Positions 21,178-32,960 of a stretch of DNA of 64,000 nt are shown here, one piece after another. This DNA is from Telmatactis stephensoni (lineage: Eukaryota > Cnidaria > Anthozoa > Actiniaria > Isophelliidae). Position numbers and translations under genes: made by a program. Numbering within the stretch: position 1 is the first letter of the stretch; every line of letters starts with the position of its first letter. The notes under the pieces were generated by a model. The model did not search any database, was not told the origin of the DNA, and worked only from the letters and a program-made list of their open reading frames with translations. The DNA lies in assembly GCA_029948255.1 (NCBI GenBank), contig JALIZF010001844.1, forward strand, positions 433,501 through 497,500, written 5' to 3'.

Positions 21178-22080
21178 TAAATACCCTTGGGCTAGTGTTG
21201 TTACTCTTCCATTTACAGCATTTTTTAAAATTATTTTTGTCTCTATATATAAAACTTTAAGCAACCCAGATTTTTATTTACTTCTCATTCCCAGAAAAAA
21301 TGCCGCCTGAGAATGATGTCTTTTAGACAGTTCCAGAAGTCATAATCTTTGTTTCTAATTTGATTCATCAACCAAATTATGTTGCCATAATGATTTTTTA
21401 CATCTTGAATAAGTTCTTATAGGCTTCATTTTCCAGGGATTTAGATTTAAGAAATGAGTGACAGTACTCTAGCTAGTTCAGACACCATACCTTCCATGTT
21501 CCTTTCCCAATTCAACTTCTAGCTAGAGCTCTGGTATTCTGAATTCCTAGGCCATTCTAAATCTGACTACCAAGTTGATTTAGACCCCAATCTTTCCATG
21601 TGTTTCATTATAACTGTTTGGCATTTACATGGCTGTTACTGCATCTAAACTAGGGCTCAAGGACCAGGGCGTAGCGAGGCCTGAGCAAAAGGGGAAGCAA
21701 TGTTAAGTCCCACCAAAATATGGGCCAAAACATGTTATTTCGATTTGGGACAAAAGTAAAAATAATTGTCCAGTATCGGGAAACAAAAAAAAAACTATCC
21801 AAGTATGGTTTATATACACTTGAGATAACATTTAAATATTGTGAATTAAATTAAAAGTAAGACTTTAAAGTGATATCATTGACATCTTTCAGATGATGGT
21901 TCAAACCCAAAATTTTAGATTTTGTAAGAATAACAGGTTCGATATGACGCGCGCACTGATTGGCCAGAAAGCTATGAACTATTTGTCCATGGCTGTGCGC
22001 GCGCACTACCTTCGTCATTTTCAAATCGTTTTCAAGATGGGAGACAACGCGCGCTCTGATTGGCTGAAAATCCTATGAAC

Positions 22081-22240
22081 TATTCTCTACTTTCACATTC
22101 CCCATAATGCCCTCTGTTTTTGGGGGGTAGTTATTGTAATGCTAATCAAATCAGTTGTTATTAAAATCAAATACATTTGAATTACAATAACTACCCCCCA
22201 AAAACAGAGGGCATTATGGGGAATGTGAAAGTAGAGAATA
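22081..22240. repeat. Perfect 60-bp-arm foldback element
   Basis: Bases 22081-22140 are the exact reverse complement of 22181-22240 in my reading (TATTCTCTACTTTCAC... to ...GTGAAAGTAGAGAATA), around a 40-bp centre. The lack of mismatches indicates a young or gene-converted copy. Confidence 0.85.
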
Positions 22241-22299
22241 TCCAGATCCCAATGGGCTGCACGGCTCCGTTTTTAACGTTCTAGGCTCTATTATAAATC

Positions 22300-22500
22300 T
22301 TAAATCAATTAGACAACGGAAAGCCACTTGCCCATTGCGTTATAAACGCATTTGAGAAAATATAAAGAACTCTTAACAAACTAGAGTCGCACTCGCCTCG
22401 CCTCGTGCCACTGTTACGTTTGTTAATCGCGTTCTTTATATTTTCTCTCGTGCGTCTATAACCCCATGGGCGCGCAGCTTTCTGTTGTCTAATTGATAAT
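22300..22500. repeat. Inverted repeat element
   Basis: Left arm contains TCAATTAGACAACGGAAAG and GAAAATATAAAGAAC; right arm has GTTCTTTATATTTTC and TTTCTGTTGTCTAATTGA. Confidence 0.65.
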
Positions 22501-23037
22501 TCTATCCTGAGGTCTGAGGCATATCGCTTTCCGATCATCAGAATTATTTTGAAATTTTCCTACCGGGGATATGTATCAATCTATGGAAAACATGTATTAC
22601 ATACAACTCGCTCCCTTAAAGTTTTTCTTTTCAGTTCAAAATTTTCAACCAATCACAGGAGTTATAGAAAATAGAAAAGTTGTGAAATGTTGCTTATTTA
22701 AACGCGGAAGAGGCTATCTCTAAAAGGGAATTGGTCATAAAATAAAAAAGGACTATGTGTTTCCTTACAAAGTTGTAGCAATCTTTCATGTTGTAGTCAA
22801 TAAGATGAAAGGTTTAAACATTACCACAATTAGCGTCCTTATTAGGCTGGACCATTACTTAATTCTAGTTTTGACTAAAGGCGTTTTCAGTCCTTAAATA
22901 TCCACCCGACAAGTTTCCATGGTTCTGATTGGACGAGACCCAGCACACCAGCAAAAAGACACGAGCAATGAATAATTGATTATTATCGAACGAAAGTGAT
23001 CACGATTTACAGTCATTTGAACTTTTGCTGACACAAA

Positions 23038-26000
23038 ATGGCACATTTAGACCCCGAAGAAGAGCGATTAATCACAGAGGCTATGTTAGAAACAGCAGGA
23101 GAAGATTTAAGTGGATCTACCCTCGAGTTTGTTGAGGAAACAGTCCAGGAAAAAGGCGAGGAAAATGTCCCTAAATCAAAAGTCCAGTTTCCCTTCAGAA
23201 GAAGGCACTCCTCACGGAATCGGAAAATATTTTGTGTTGCGACGTTCTTGATTCTTCTTTCTGGTGGACTTGTTGCTACGTACTTTATTCTCAAGACAAA
23301 GACTTTTTCGTTTGAGCTAAATCTTCAAAAAGGACAAATTATGCACTATAAGCTGACCCAGGAAAGTAGCTACGAAGGAATAAAACAGGTTCACTCAAGT
23401 TTTGCTGAAGATGTTTTTGTTCAGATTGTCAACAAGACGGGCAGTCGATGCTGGGTGGAGGTGTCATTGAGGAGTTTACCAAGTTCAAAAACGACTCAAT
23501 CTTTGACTTTTCTCGTGAATGTTAATCTTGGAGGCCAAAGCTCCATGAACACAGAGGGTGAGCGACGTCTCAAGATTTTTACTCGAAACAATTTTAACAA
23601 TAGAAGTGTGGATTATTATGCTTGGAATTTGCTGACTCAACTTTTTCCAGTTGTGAAAATTGATTTATTTGAGGTGATTTTGAGTCAAATAACGACAAGA
23701 GAACACGAGATTACAATTCAAGACTCGAAATTCTTCCCTGGAGAAGTTCACATGAAGCAGAACATTCGTATGAGCAAAGAACATGTCCTCGTTACATCGA
23801 GAGTTGATCCTGAAGGATTTGCATCGTTCAGTTCAAGCAAATCCTACCAACCTTTTGCCTGATGTTGCATTCGCTTTTGAAGAAGATACAGCCATAAGTA
23901 AGAATACCGGAATGATTGAAACAAGTAATATGGAACTCTCTGTAAAGATTCCCATTTATGGAGATTTGCAACAGGAATCGGGTAAAACAATTTCAATGCG
24001 TTTTAAAAGCTCACTCAAGTTATCAAGGAAGGATAAATCAACAGTCTACCGGAATGAACAAGGAAGTGCACATCCATTTGTAGAAATGCCTGAAGTTTAC
24101 GCACAAAGAAAAGCAGGCCTACAGTACTTCAGCCCATCTTACAAAAAGTACGACGAATATGCCAATGTCGTGGGCAAGGTGAAAGAGTTATTGAATATGA
24201 CGAGATTTCATGATTTCAATGGGAGAAGGCCAAAAATGAGTAAAGATTTGGAAGAATTTGCCAAGAGTTTCCATAAGATTGTAAAACCAGGCGTTGAGAC
24301 CAACTTCGCTGAAGACGAACCACATGCCAAGAAAAGTGATCCATTGTCTTTTAGAGAAATGACGAACCAAGGCAAACCGGGATCTGAGGACAATTTTAGA
24401 AATCGTCATGAAAGCTTTGACGATGATAATGATGATGATGATAATGATGACAACGACAATTATAGCAGGGATAATGATGCCCCTCCTGACGATGACTGCT
24501 GATGACGGTGCGCGCGATAACGATGATGATGATGATGATGATGATGAACATAGTCGAAGGTGGAATTACTTTGGGCAGGCTGTTCCCATGAACCCAGACG
24601 AAGACAACAATGATAACTACAACGGACCTCCACAGTACGCTGGTGAAGACGTAAATCCTGCGCCAAAAAGCGAACCAGAAAATGATGCATCGATGGGTTC
24701 AAAAGAGCCGACTCGTGATCATCAAAGTCAAGATATGACCCACAGTAAAACTAAACTTAAAAAGCTGAACAAGATGAGTAATTCGCTTCAGCAGAGAAAG
24801 CACAAACAAGTTCCAACTGATCGAATCGCTGAGTCAAGCAAAAACTATAAGAAAACGCCGAGTTCCAAGAAAGTTACAGCAACTTCCAGCAAGTCAAGTC
24901 AAGCTATGAATCACAAAAATGGCAATCGAGAAGAGAAGTCAAAAACGAACGAAAGGAAAAATGACGAAATTACTAACATAGGTGAAACCATGTCCACACC
25001 CGCACCGCAGCAGCACGACCAGAGTTTCTTCGATCGAATCTTCGATCGACTTTGGAATGATGATGACGACGATAACAACGACGCTGATAAGGAAAACGAA
25101 AATGACTCCAAATTCTCGCATCTCATTCCTTTTTCATTCTCATCTAATTTCCCTTTCATTCATTTACGATGGCCACACTTTGACTCACGCAAACGCAGAT
25201 CTCTTGAACCGAGTGAGCAAGAAAAAGTCCGTCATGACGCCATTCATCAAAATAAGCGTGACGTCATCCATCAAAACAAGAGTGACGTTATTCATCGGTA
25301 CAAACGTGACGTCATCCACCGAAAAAACCGTGTCATCATTAACCGAAACAACCATGACGCCATCCACCAAAACAAACGTGACGTCATTCATCAAAGCAAA
25401 CGTGACGTCATCCACCGAAGCAAACGTGACGTCATCCATCGAAGCAAGCGTGACGTCATTCATCGAAATAAACGTGATGTAACCCATCGAGACAAACGAC
25501 GTCTTTATGATGATGATGATTATTATGATGGAAATGATTACTCGAGTCGTGATCTAGAGTCGGTCATGGATGTTATTTCCCCTGGTTCCATCAAAGAGCA
25601 TCCCAAACAAACCTCACAAATCTTCCATCGTAAGATTATGGGACTTGAAATAAATGGAGAATTGGAACACGAAGTGAAAGTTTCCACCGGTTCAAGCCAG
25701 GATAACATTGCTGGCTGGGTCATACATCTCTCGCTTCTTATGAGTGTCGATAAGCACAAATTTAAAGTTCTGCACAAGACAATCTCCATGAAGGAAATAG
25801 AGGAAAGGTTTGTAAGGAATTCCAAGCCCAAATATGAATATGGCACAGTACACGCTGGAACCTTGGTAAGCCTGTAATGTTATCATTATCAGATTGTTAC
25901 ACTGTATATTCCCTTTTTCCTCCTTATTCTTCTTTCCTTTCTTCCTTGCTTCCCTCCCTCCCTCTCTCCCTCCTTCCTTCCTTTGTTCATTCCCGGCACC

Positions 26001-26784
26001 TTCTCTTTTTACTCCTTTCTTTCTTCCCCCTTTTCCTCCTTCCTTCAGTGATGTACTTTATTCTCCTTTCTAGCTCGATCCCTACATCCCTCTCTTTTTT
26101 CCTTCCTTCATTTCTTGCTTCCTTCCTATCTACCTTCCTTCCTCCCTTCTTCCCCCTTTTCTTTCCTGTCTCTTTCCTCTCTTCCATTCCTCCCCCTCTC
26201 TCAATGATGTACTTTATGGTGATACCATGCCACTGTATATAATTCTTTAAAATGAAAAAGGATTTTCGATTGATTAGTTTGGTTATCCCCTTTTTCCCCA
26301 GGTTCTCTGCAATCGCTTGTACTACTTGGAGAACGTCTGTGTGGAGATGCAATTAGGTTTCGTCCTACAAGTCTCTCACACCATCGACAACCTCTCTAAA
26401 GAGTACCCCATAGAACTATCAATCTTCTTTAAACACTTAGCGAAGGTTGACGTCACTCTTTCGTCACACATGACGTCACTACTTGGATCATACGGAGTGT
26501 ACGGCCAGGGTCCATTATTTGGGGCGAAAATACCACTCAAAATCAAGTTTTCTGAATTAAAGAATACTGCGCAGTGGTGCTCTGTTGGGAACTTGAAATC
26601 AAAGGTCGGACATTTTTATGAAAGTTGGAAGGAGTTAAATCAGTGGAACTGCACAATGGACAAAGCTGTGGAGACTGGGGCTATCTGTGAAGGTCTGAAT
26701 AAGAGCACTGCGCACAGGACTCCCAACAGGCTATGGTACAAAGGAGCATCGACGAAGAAGCTGCATTTTTTAAATAATTGTTAA
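23038..26784 (+). CDS. Unrecognised type II membrane protein with tandem Lys-Arg octapeptides
   Basis: Not a family that I recognise. Two exons are read, 23038-25865 (donor TTG|GTAAGC) and 26302-26784 (acceptor CCCCAG), phase 0, about 1,100 residues. In order: an acidic N-terminus, RRR then a hydrophobic helix (about residues 64-85, IFCVATFLILLSGGLVATYFI), so the long C-terminal side should be lumenal; a folded-looking segment with N-glycosylation sites (NKTG, NRS, NMT); a very acidic Asp/Asn stretch; a basic Ser/Lys-rich linker; a furin-type site RKRR (about 25189-25200); 11 tandem octapeptides; an acidic patch; then a conserved-looking C-terminal domain with about six Cys ending NNC. The frame shifts by +1 near 23820 and again near 24480; coding character continues across both, in or next to short homopolymers, so sequence error is likelier than decay. 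The start ATG is the first in the frame. Confidence 0.7.
25233..25496 (+). repeat. 24-bp coding tandem repeat (11 units)
   Basis: Eleven 24-bp units encode octapeptides of the form x-D-V-I-H-(R/Q)-x-K. Most junctions are Lys-Arg, and the array ends with KRR. Units 5 and 6 are the most diverged (RVIINRNN, HDAIHQNK); units 7-10 are nearly identical at DNA level, suggesting recent expansion. Six units contain a perfect TGACGTCA. Confidence 0.9.
25880..26215. repeat. Pyrimidine-rich (CCTT)n-like tract
   Basis: Imperfect CCTTCCTTCC-type sequence fills the intron of the membrane-protein gene. Its open frames on both strands are low-complexity artefacts. Confidence 0.8.
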
Positions 26785-26898
26785 TCAATTATAATTTCCA
26801 TCAGAGCCGAAACTGTTTGACTGATTCTCTAAGGTTTATGTTGGAGGTTATTTGCACCAGGTTAACTTTCACTACTTCTTGAGGTTTCTCGACGCTTT

Positions 26899-27172
26899 TC
26901 AAACAACTTGTTGTCGTTCGCTGGGCTTCCTGTGTTTTTATTCCTGTTTACCAAAATTAAAAGACGAGGTTTCTAAGCCATTTTCAAGATGGTGGACTAT
27001 GTGATGCTTCTTCACTACAATATCTGCAAGTTTTCATTCAAATTTTCGACAGTTTGGGATCTAAATGGCACAAAAATTAACAAAAATGAAACCACTTGAC
27101 CTCCAGATATGGTGAGGTATGCCCAAATATGGATATAGAATTTGATGACGTGCGAACGACAACTTTTTATGA
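26899..27172. repeat. Foldback element, family E (copy 1)
   Basis: CAAACAACTTGTTGTCGTTCGC at the left faces GCGAACGACAACTTTTTATG at the right. It shares GGGCTTCCTGTGTTTTTA, GAGGTTTCTAAG and TTTTCAAGATGGTGGAC with the reverse-oriented copy at 56449-56720. Confidence 0.7.
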
Positions 27173-27624
27173 GCCGGAATTGCCAGTTTGATATGCGGCT
27201 GGGCATTCACAAAACCAACTCTTTGTATATAGCCTTCAAAGAAAGGGAACCTTTAAATTGTGATGTATTTTCAGGTCCAGGAGCATAAAAACAGCACTAA
27301 AATTAAAAAACTTATTCTTTTCTAGAAATAACTCTAAACATTTCTAACCAAAGTCCTTTTTATATAACTTTTTCTTCATAGATAGATTTCTTCAATACTT
27401 CTGACTGTTTCAATGATGAGACAATCTATGACGAAGAATTATATAAAAACTTTAGTTAGAATTATAAAATATTTAGCTAGCATATAACGCGCTCTCTGAT
27501 TGGTCGAAAACCGTATAGGATTATAGCTAGTACACACGCATAGATGACGTCATTGAATCTTACGCGCGCTCTGATTGGCCGAAATGTTAAATGAATATTA
27601 TATAAAACAACTAGATTTTATTTG

Positions 27625-27770
27625 TACGTGGGTCTGTACTTTAATAGATGCACAGAATGACGTCAAAATGTGGTAAGAGCAACAGTCACGCATCAAACGC
27701 ATGCGTTTCTGTTCTCACCTACATTTTGACGTCATCTGTGCATCTATTAGAGTACAGACGCACGGAAAAA
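27625..27770. repeat. Foldback element containing TGACGTCA sites
   Basis: Left CTGTACTTTAATAGATGCAC..GACGTCAAAATGTGG pairs with right CCTACATTTTGACGTCAT..GCATCTATTAGAGTACAG. Confidence 0.7.
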
Positions 27771-28095
27771 TGGAACCTATTTGTTAAATAATGTCTCAGT
27801 ATCACGACACTACACCATATGGAGAGTTTTTACGTTTATTCAAGTTTATGAATAAAATTAGTAACACGCATAAATGGTAATTTGTTGTTAATTAATATTC
27901 ATGCATTTGATTTTCAGTTTTAGATGGAGTAACTTTGTATAACAAGCGCGGTGGTACGTTCGCAGACCAATAGTCCAGTTCCGAGATATGCTTCACCTGC
28001 TACATACAAAGGATTTGGAACGAGGCAACGTGCAAAAACTTTCGTTTTGTTACGAATAACTGAGCTTTATGCACGTAGATTCGTCTTGAATCTTT

Positions 28096-28392
28096 TATAT
28101 AGTCAATTGAAGAAACTTTGTCGGGTCTAAAAACATAGAACATAGAAGCTGAGACCGAAATGGTGCTTGGGATGTCCATAATCACATTCTGATTTACTCA
28201 TTTACGCTTTGCCTTCGATGCAAAATGCTGAAAGCGTATGCAGGACCTAAGTTGGCGGGCCGTTTGGCTTCGATTTTTTATCGGTTGCAGCGTAAATAAA
28301 TAAATCAGAATATAATTATTGATATCCCAAGCACCATTTCGGTCTCAGCTTCTATGTTTCAGACCCGACAACGTTTCTTCAATTGGCTATGT
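28096..28392. repeat. Foldback element, family F (copy 1)
   Basis: Arms contain AGTCAATTGAAGAAAC, CGGGTCTAAAAACATAGAA and GAAGCTGAGACCGAAATGG with their inverses at the right. A second copy is at 41347-41618. Confidence 0.8.
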
Positions 28393-28730
28393 GAGTCGAG
28401 TGAAATGTATCTCAGAAGTCGGCTATTGACTGTTTAATCCTATCTGGTCTCGGGACCACAAAACATACTGTTTCCCTCTGTCCCAGTCAATAAGTGTTAA
28501 TTGTATCAGTTTGAAAATGGAAAATATAAATGATTGATTGACACTCCAATCATATAGACGCTCAAAACAATAGCCAAAAGATGCTTTCAATTTGCCATGT
28601 TCCCCACATAGAAATTTGGCTATTTTGAAACTCAGGAAAGCTTTCATGAAAACAGAATCAGATATTGAATAAGATGCAATGAAATGATCGAGCTAATTAC
28701 TTTTGAAGTTATGGCCGATCCGCCTTTGAA

Positions 28731-28925
28731 GAAATGGTCAACACTCAGTGCACGTGTGTGTCCTATATTGAGTTATGGTGCACGCCGAAGGCTGCTAAGC
28801 ATAAGAGAAGTGTAAGAGTCACAAGAGGCGTAGCCGAGAGCGACTATAGCTTCTCGAGTGCTTAACAGCCGACCAAGTGCATCCATAACTCAATGGACTT
28901 ACTGCTGAGTGTTGACCATTTCTTT
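28731..28925. repeat. Foldback element
   Basis: GAAATGGTCAACACTCAG (28731) and its reverse complement CTGAGTGTTGACCATTTC bound a core with TTGAGTTATGG / CCATAACTCAA arms. Confidence 0.75.
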
Positions 28926-29630
28926 TATAACATAGCCAAACATAATAAGCCGTACCTTTAACCACAATAAAATATTAATTGATGAACTTCAAGGTACGTT
29001 AAATTTGCACGTTTTCATTCAGCACTACTGAAGAAGAAAAATAGATTTTTAGACGACAAATCGGTCCCTTGATGAAAAGTTTTTAAAAATGGTTTGAAAA
29101 TAACTGAAAAATTTCGTACCATTTTAAGAGAAGTAAAAGACCTGGACAGAATTAATATTATTAAAAGGCAAGAAAAGGAAAAATTGACGCGTCAGCGTGC
29201 TGTCCATTGAGTTTTCGGACGCACGCTCGCGCGCACTAATCATCCAATCAGCGCGCGCGTTATATATTAGCTGTTATAACATGATTTAACCAATGAGGTG
29301 GTCGGTTTAAACAATATACAATTAACAGCTTTCTGTATATTGTATTCCATTCCTATTTATTTGTCAAGACTACTTCTTACTTAACCTCCAATCAGCGTTC
29401 GAGGTTATTTACTTTAAAGACATTCTAAACACAGATTGGAGGATTGAATGCGTTCATTACTGAATTCATTAAAATCGAATATTTCTTGCATTTATTATCG
29501 TATTAACTTTTACTCTCTTGAGCCAGCATAGTGAGTTTACGCCATACTGATCTATCCCATCACTGACCACTTCTCGTACTTTACACTGTGTTTTACTACA
29601 ATTACAAAACAGTACAGCAGTGAAATAAGA

Positions 29631-30084
29631 ATGGAAGGTCAAAACGTTTTATCATCCAACTTGCAACAAGAAATGAAAAGGTCTCAGAGCTCTAGAAACC
29701 ATGAGAAGGCGAGAGTCGACCAACATCAACTAAACCGCCAACGAGCAGCGACCGCTAGTGACTCAAAACCCAAAGCAACACAAGCAACCGGGTAAGCCGA
29801 CTGAATTCCGACCACCAGTACCAGCAGAGAGTAAAGCTGATAAGCTTGGGAGAATTGCAGGAAAACCGCGAGGAGACCAGAAAACAACGTATAAAGCGGG
29901 AGTTGGAGAAACATGATCTTAGCGACGAGGAACTTAACTTGCTGCTGATTGATCTAGTGGAACCGCTCGATATTGATATACTTGGGATTATTCTTCAAAA
30001 ATGAGTAAGTGATTACAAATATATAATAGAACAGGTAGATAACGTATTTATTTCAAAGTTCATTTCGTTTTCCATTAATGTTGC

Positions 30085-30160
<76 letters not shown>

Positions 30161-30339
30161 ATATCCATCTACACTTTTCCTCTCATTACTACATTCTACG
30201 GTATACTAAACCTTTGACCTTTGTTTCTTTTGACGTAGCCAGGAACCTGAATTCCTTGATGAATGAATTGATGGGATCGCTAGATGACGTCTTGGCAATG
30301 GTTGTTCCTGATCACTTTTATTTATTATATGGCGCTTAA
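29631..30339 (+). CDS. Possible small gene, unrecognised, frame-broken
   Basis: Starts ATG 29631 (MEGQNVLSSNLQQEMKRSQ). Coding character continues through 30004 but changes frame at a GGG run near 29792 and another near 29850; the later part is a charged, helix-prone stretch (ENREETRKQRIKRELEKHDL, then a Leu/Ile/Asp-rich tail). A consensus donor GTAAGT follows 30004, and after a CT-rich acceptor (GACGTAG) an exon 30239-30339 reads RNLNSLMNELMGSLDDVLAM to a TAA. Joining it needs one more A in the AAAAA run before the donor. Three one-base changes, all in homopolymers, give about 157 residues. Either an unpolished real gene or a decaying one; I know no homologue. Confidence 0.4.
30087..30156. 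repeat. (TC)n microsatellite
   Basis: Continuous CT dinucleotide run of about 35 units, inside the putative intron of the small gene. Confidence 0.95.
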
Positions 30340-31084
30340 GTATATTTGTATACTGAAATTCTTTACGTATATATATTGTATGTGTGTATATGTGTGTATC
30401 GGCAATATATATTCGTGTTTTCAAAAACGTTGACGATCGCCGGAGATCTGAGTCATCTGACATCTGAGATCGAACGAGTAAATAGCTGCAAGGTTTGATA
30501 TTTTCAAAGCCGAATGATGTAGTTTGTTGTGACATTGGAATATAAATTATGAGTTATTAATTAATCACGAAATACAACAGATTAAAAAAAACAGATTCAG
30601 ATTCACCAACGTCAACGTTTTTTGAAACAGGTTTATCAAAATGTTTTCTTTGTTTAATAGCTTGAATAAGGGGGAAAAACGTAAATCGAAAATTGTAAAA
30701 AACGTAAATTGTTTACTCCCTTTCAAGCTCACCTCTTGATTGGACGAGAGGCAAAAAGTTCACGTGATCACGTGCCAGGGGAATAAGTGCATGTGATCAG
30801 CACGTGCCAGTGGAATATTGAAAAAAACAAAAAACAAAAAAACAAAATAATAATAATAATAAAAGATATCTAAATTACATCTAGAATTAATCGTTTATTT
30901 GTTGGATTTAGGCGCGTTGCTAGCCCAGGGAGACTCTGGAATAATGTAGAATCAAAGGCAACAAAAATTTGAATCTTGTACGTTTGTATTCTTACGTAAA
31001 AGTTAATTTTCATGTAATAATAATATAATAATAATAATTATGATTGATAGAAATTACCTATATATCTATATCTACATCCCTAGT

Positions 31085-31350
31085 ATATAGCTAATTCAAT
31101 TAACGTTGTCGCTGAAAAAAAGCCTAAAGCCTAAAGCTTTAATTGAGAGCGGAATTCATGAAAAATTTTATCACCGTGACATCATTACAATAAAAACCTC
31201 ACTGTATGCTCGCAAATTCTACAACTTGGACACATATATTCATTAATTTCTCAGATAGCCTACAGAGAAGTTTGTTAGCACACAAAAGATGTTTGAAAGG
31301 CTTTAGCCTTTAGGCTTTTCAGCGACAACGTTAATTGAAATAGCTATATG
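31085..31350. repeat. Foldback element
   Basis: TAGCTAATTCAATTAACGTTG..CGCTGAAAAAAAGCC faces GGCTTTTCAGCGACAACG..TTAATTGAAATAGCTA. AAGCCTAAAGCCTAAAGC near each arm adds an inner repeat. Confidence 0.8.
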
Positions 31351-31353
31351 TGT

Positions 31354-31653
31354 ATATACCTATTTCAAAAAAGGTTGTCCTTGGTTTTGGTGCATACTGC
31401 ATAGTGAATACTGCATACCAAGACTGAAATGCATCATGGACAATTTGTAATTGGGTAACAAGAGGCTTTACCTATGTTGCCCTCTGTTTCCTCTCAGGTT
31501 GAATCTAAGTAGACATTTTCCACAACTTTTCTACTTATAAAAATTGTAAAAATACCCGAAATTTGATATCCACAATGCATTTTGGTCTTGGTATGCAGTA
31601 TTCACTATGCAGTATGCAATAAAACTGAGGACAACCTTTTTTGAAATAGGTAT
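31354..31653. repeat. Foldback element, family D (copy 2)
   Basis: TATACCTATTTCAAAAAAGG and its inverse at the right enclose a core with CATACTGCATAGTGAATACT arms. Core unrelated to copy 1. Confidence 0.8.
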
Positions 31654-32033
31654 AATCTATTTATATACATTTTTGTTATCAGTGATTAATTTGTCGTAGC
31701 GAACAGGTGCAGTAAACCATCCCAAAAATCATTTTTGCTATCTTTATGAAGCAACTTTTTCTTACATTAGGAGAAATACAGATACTTATTTATAGTATAG
31801 AACTTGATTGAATCAAATTTTTTCATTATTTCGCTCGCGTTCAGGTAGCTTTTCAGATGCCGACATTTTAAGAACGTTTATAATAATATGCAAATTTCAT
31901 GGCTGTCGAAGACTGCCACCAATAAGCCAATTCACGCTTTCGTCCGCGATTTTGAATTGGGGCTAAAATTTATAGAAATCATTTTGACTTACCATAACTC
32001 GTCTCGGATTTGTCGGATTTTCATATATTAATG

Positions 32034-32492
32034 ATTTAAGAGGAGATTTTTTTCAATGACGAGCAATAATGGCGAAAAGCGCCAAAAACTAGACTTTCGT
32101 GCGAGTTTTAAACCAAATTTTCGTTCTGGATTAACACTCAAATCCTTTTTCTACCGGTTAAAAACTGATGTACTAAGATAAAATACCTGTTTGAAACAGA
32201 TTTTTGAACTGTACAAAGACTTTTTCTTGACGTTGTGTTAGGATTAAGCTTTTTCAAGCTGAATATAAGGAAAACATACAGAAAATGAGCAAATGAAGGC
32301 CTAAACCTCATTTTTGATTCAAATTTTCGCTTTGGATTAACACTTTGATTCAACTTTCATTGGCCAAAACTACTTACAAACAACTTAAACTTTCCGACAG
32401 AAATGATTTTAGATTTGTACAACAGCTATTCTTCAACTCAGGAGTTTTTGTTGCTCACTGCTCGAACTTGAAAAAAATCCCCTCTTAAACTT
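32034..32492. repeat. Foldback element with decayed arms
   Basis: Left TTTAAGAGGAGATTTTTTTC and right GAAAAAAATCCCCTCTTAAAC are inverse; the interior also contains two diverged TTAACACT..AA(A/T)..TTTTC blocks. Confidence 0.6.
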
Positions 32493-32960
32493 CAATGCAT
32501 GCCATGTCATGCCATATGTCGGACTGAACGTAAGAACAATACTTAACACTTATTGACTGGGACCTTGTGGTCCCGAGACCGCCAATGTTTCCCGAGGCGG
32601 AACCACTATTTAAAACTCTACAACTTAATTCCCTTCTATGTTCCTATTCTTATATGATATGATATGATAACTTTATTTAAGCACGATAAAATATTCAGCA
32701 TAGCTGGTGGGGTCGTACATTTAAATTAATTAAATAAATAATAATATAAAATATCTGTAAGAACGTTAAAATATTAAAATATATGTACAATTCTTGAAAC
32801 CATTGTGTATCTTGGCTTCGATAGGTTTACAGGTTTACAGGTTTACAGGTTTACATATCTTCTATCGTTCCCCTGACTTAGAAAGGGGGGTCACGGGCAC
32901 CTTAGGACCCCCCTCTAGATACGCCCCTGATATAGGAGGTACTGAAGGCGTTCCTTGTGA

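Larger units (their letters stand above)
21149..23037. other. Intergenic repeats between RPL34 and the membrane-protein gene
   Basis: Contains GCGCGCACTGATTGGCC-type words (near 21945 and 22045), a perfect 60-bp-arm palindrome (22081-22240) and a second inverted repeat (about 22300-22500). The stretch before 23038 would hold the promoter of the next gene; I see no clear TATA box. Confidence 0.5.
26785..29630. other. Intergenic repeats
   Basis: Mostly foldback elements (separate entries at 26899, 27625, 28096, 28731) and ACGCGCTCTCTGATTGG-type words near 27487, 27565 and 29240. No gene supported. Confidence 0.55.

Noticed and set aside
24460..25487. Minus-strand frames opposite the membrane-protein gene
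   Set aside because: Antisense of Asp-rich and 24-bp repeat DNA; no independent coding sign.
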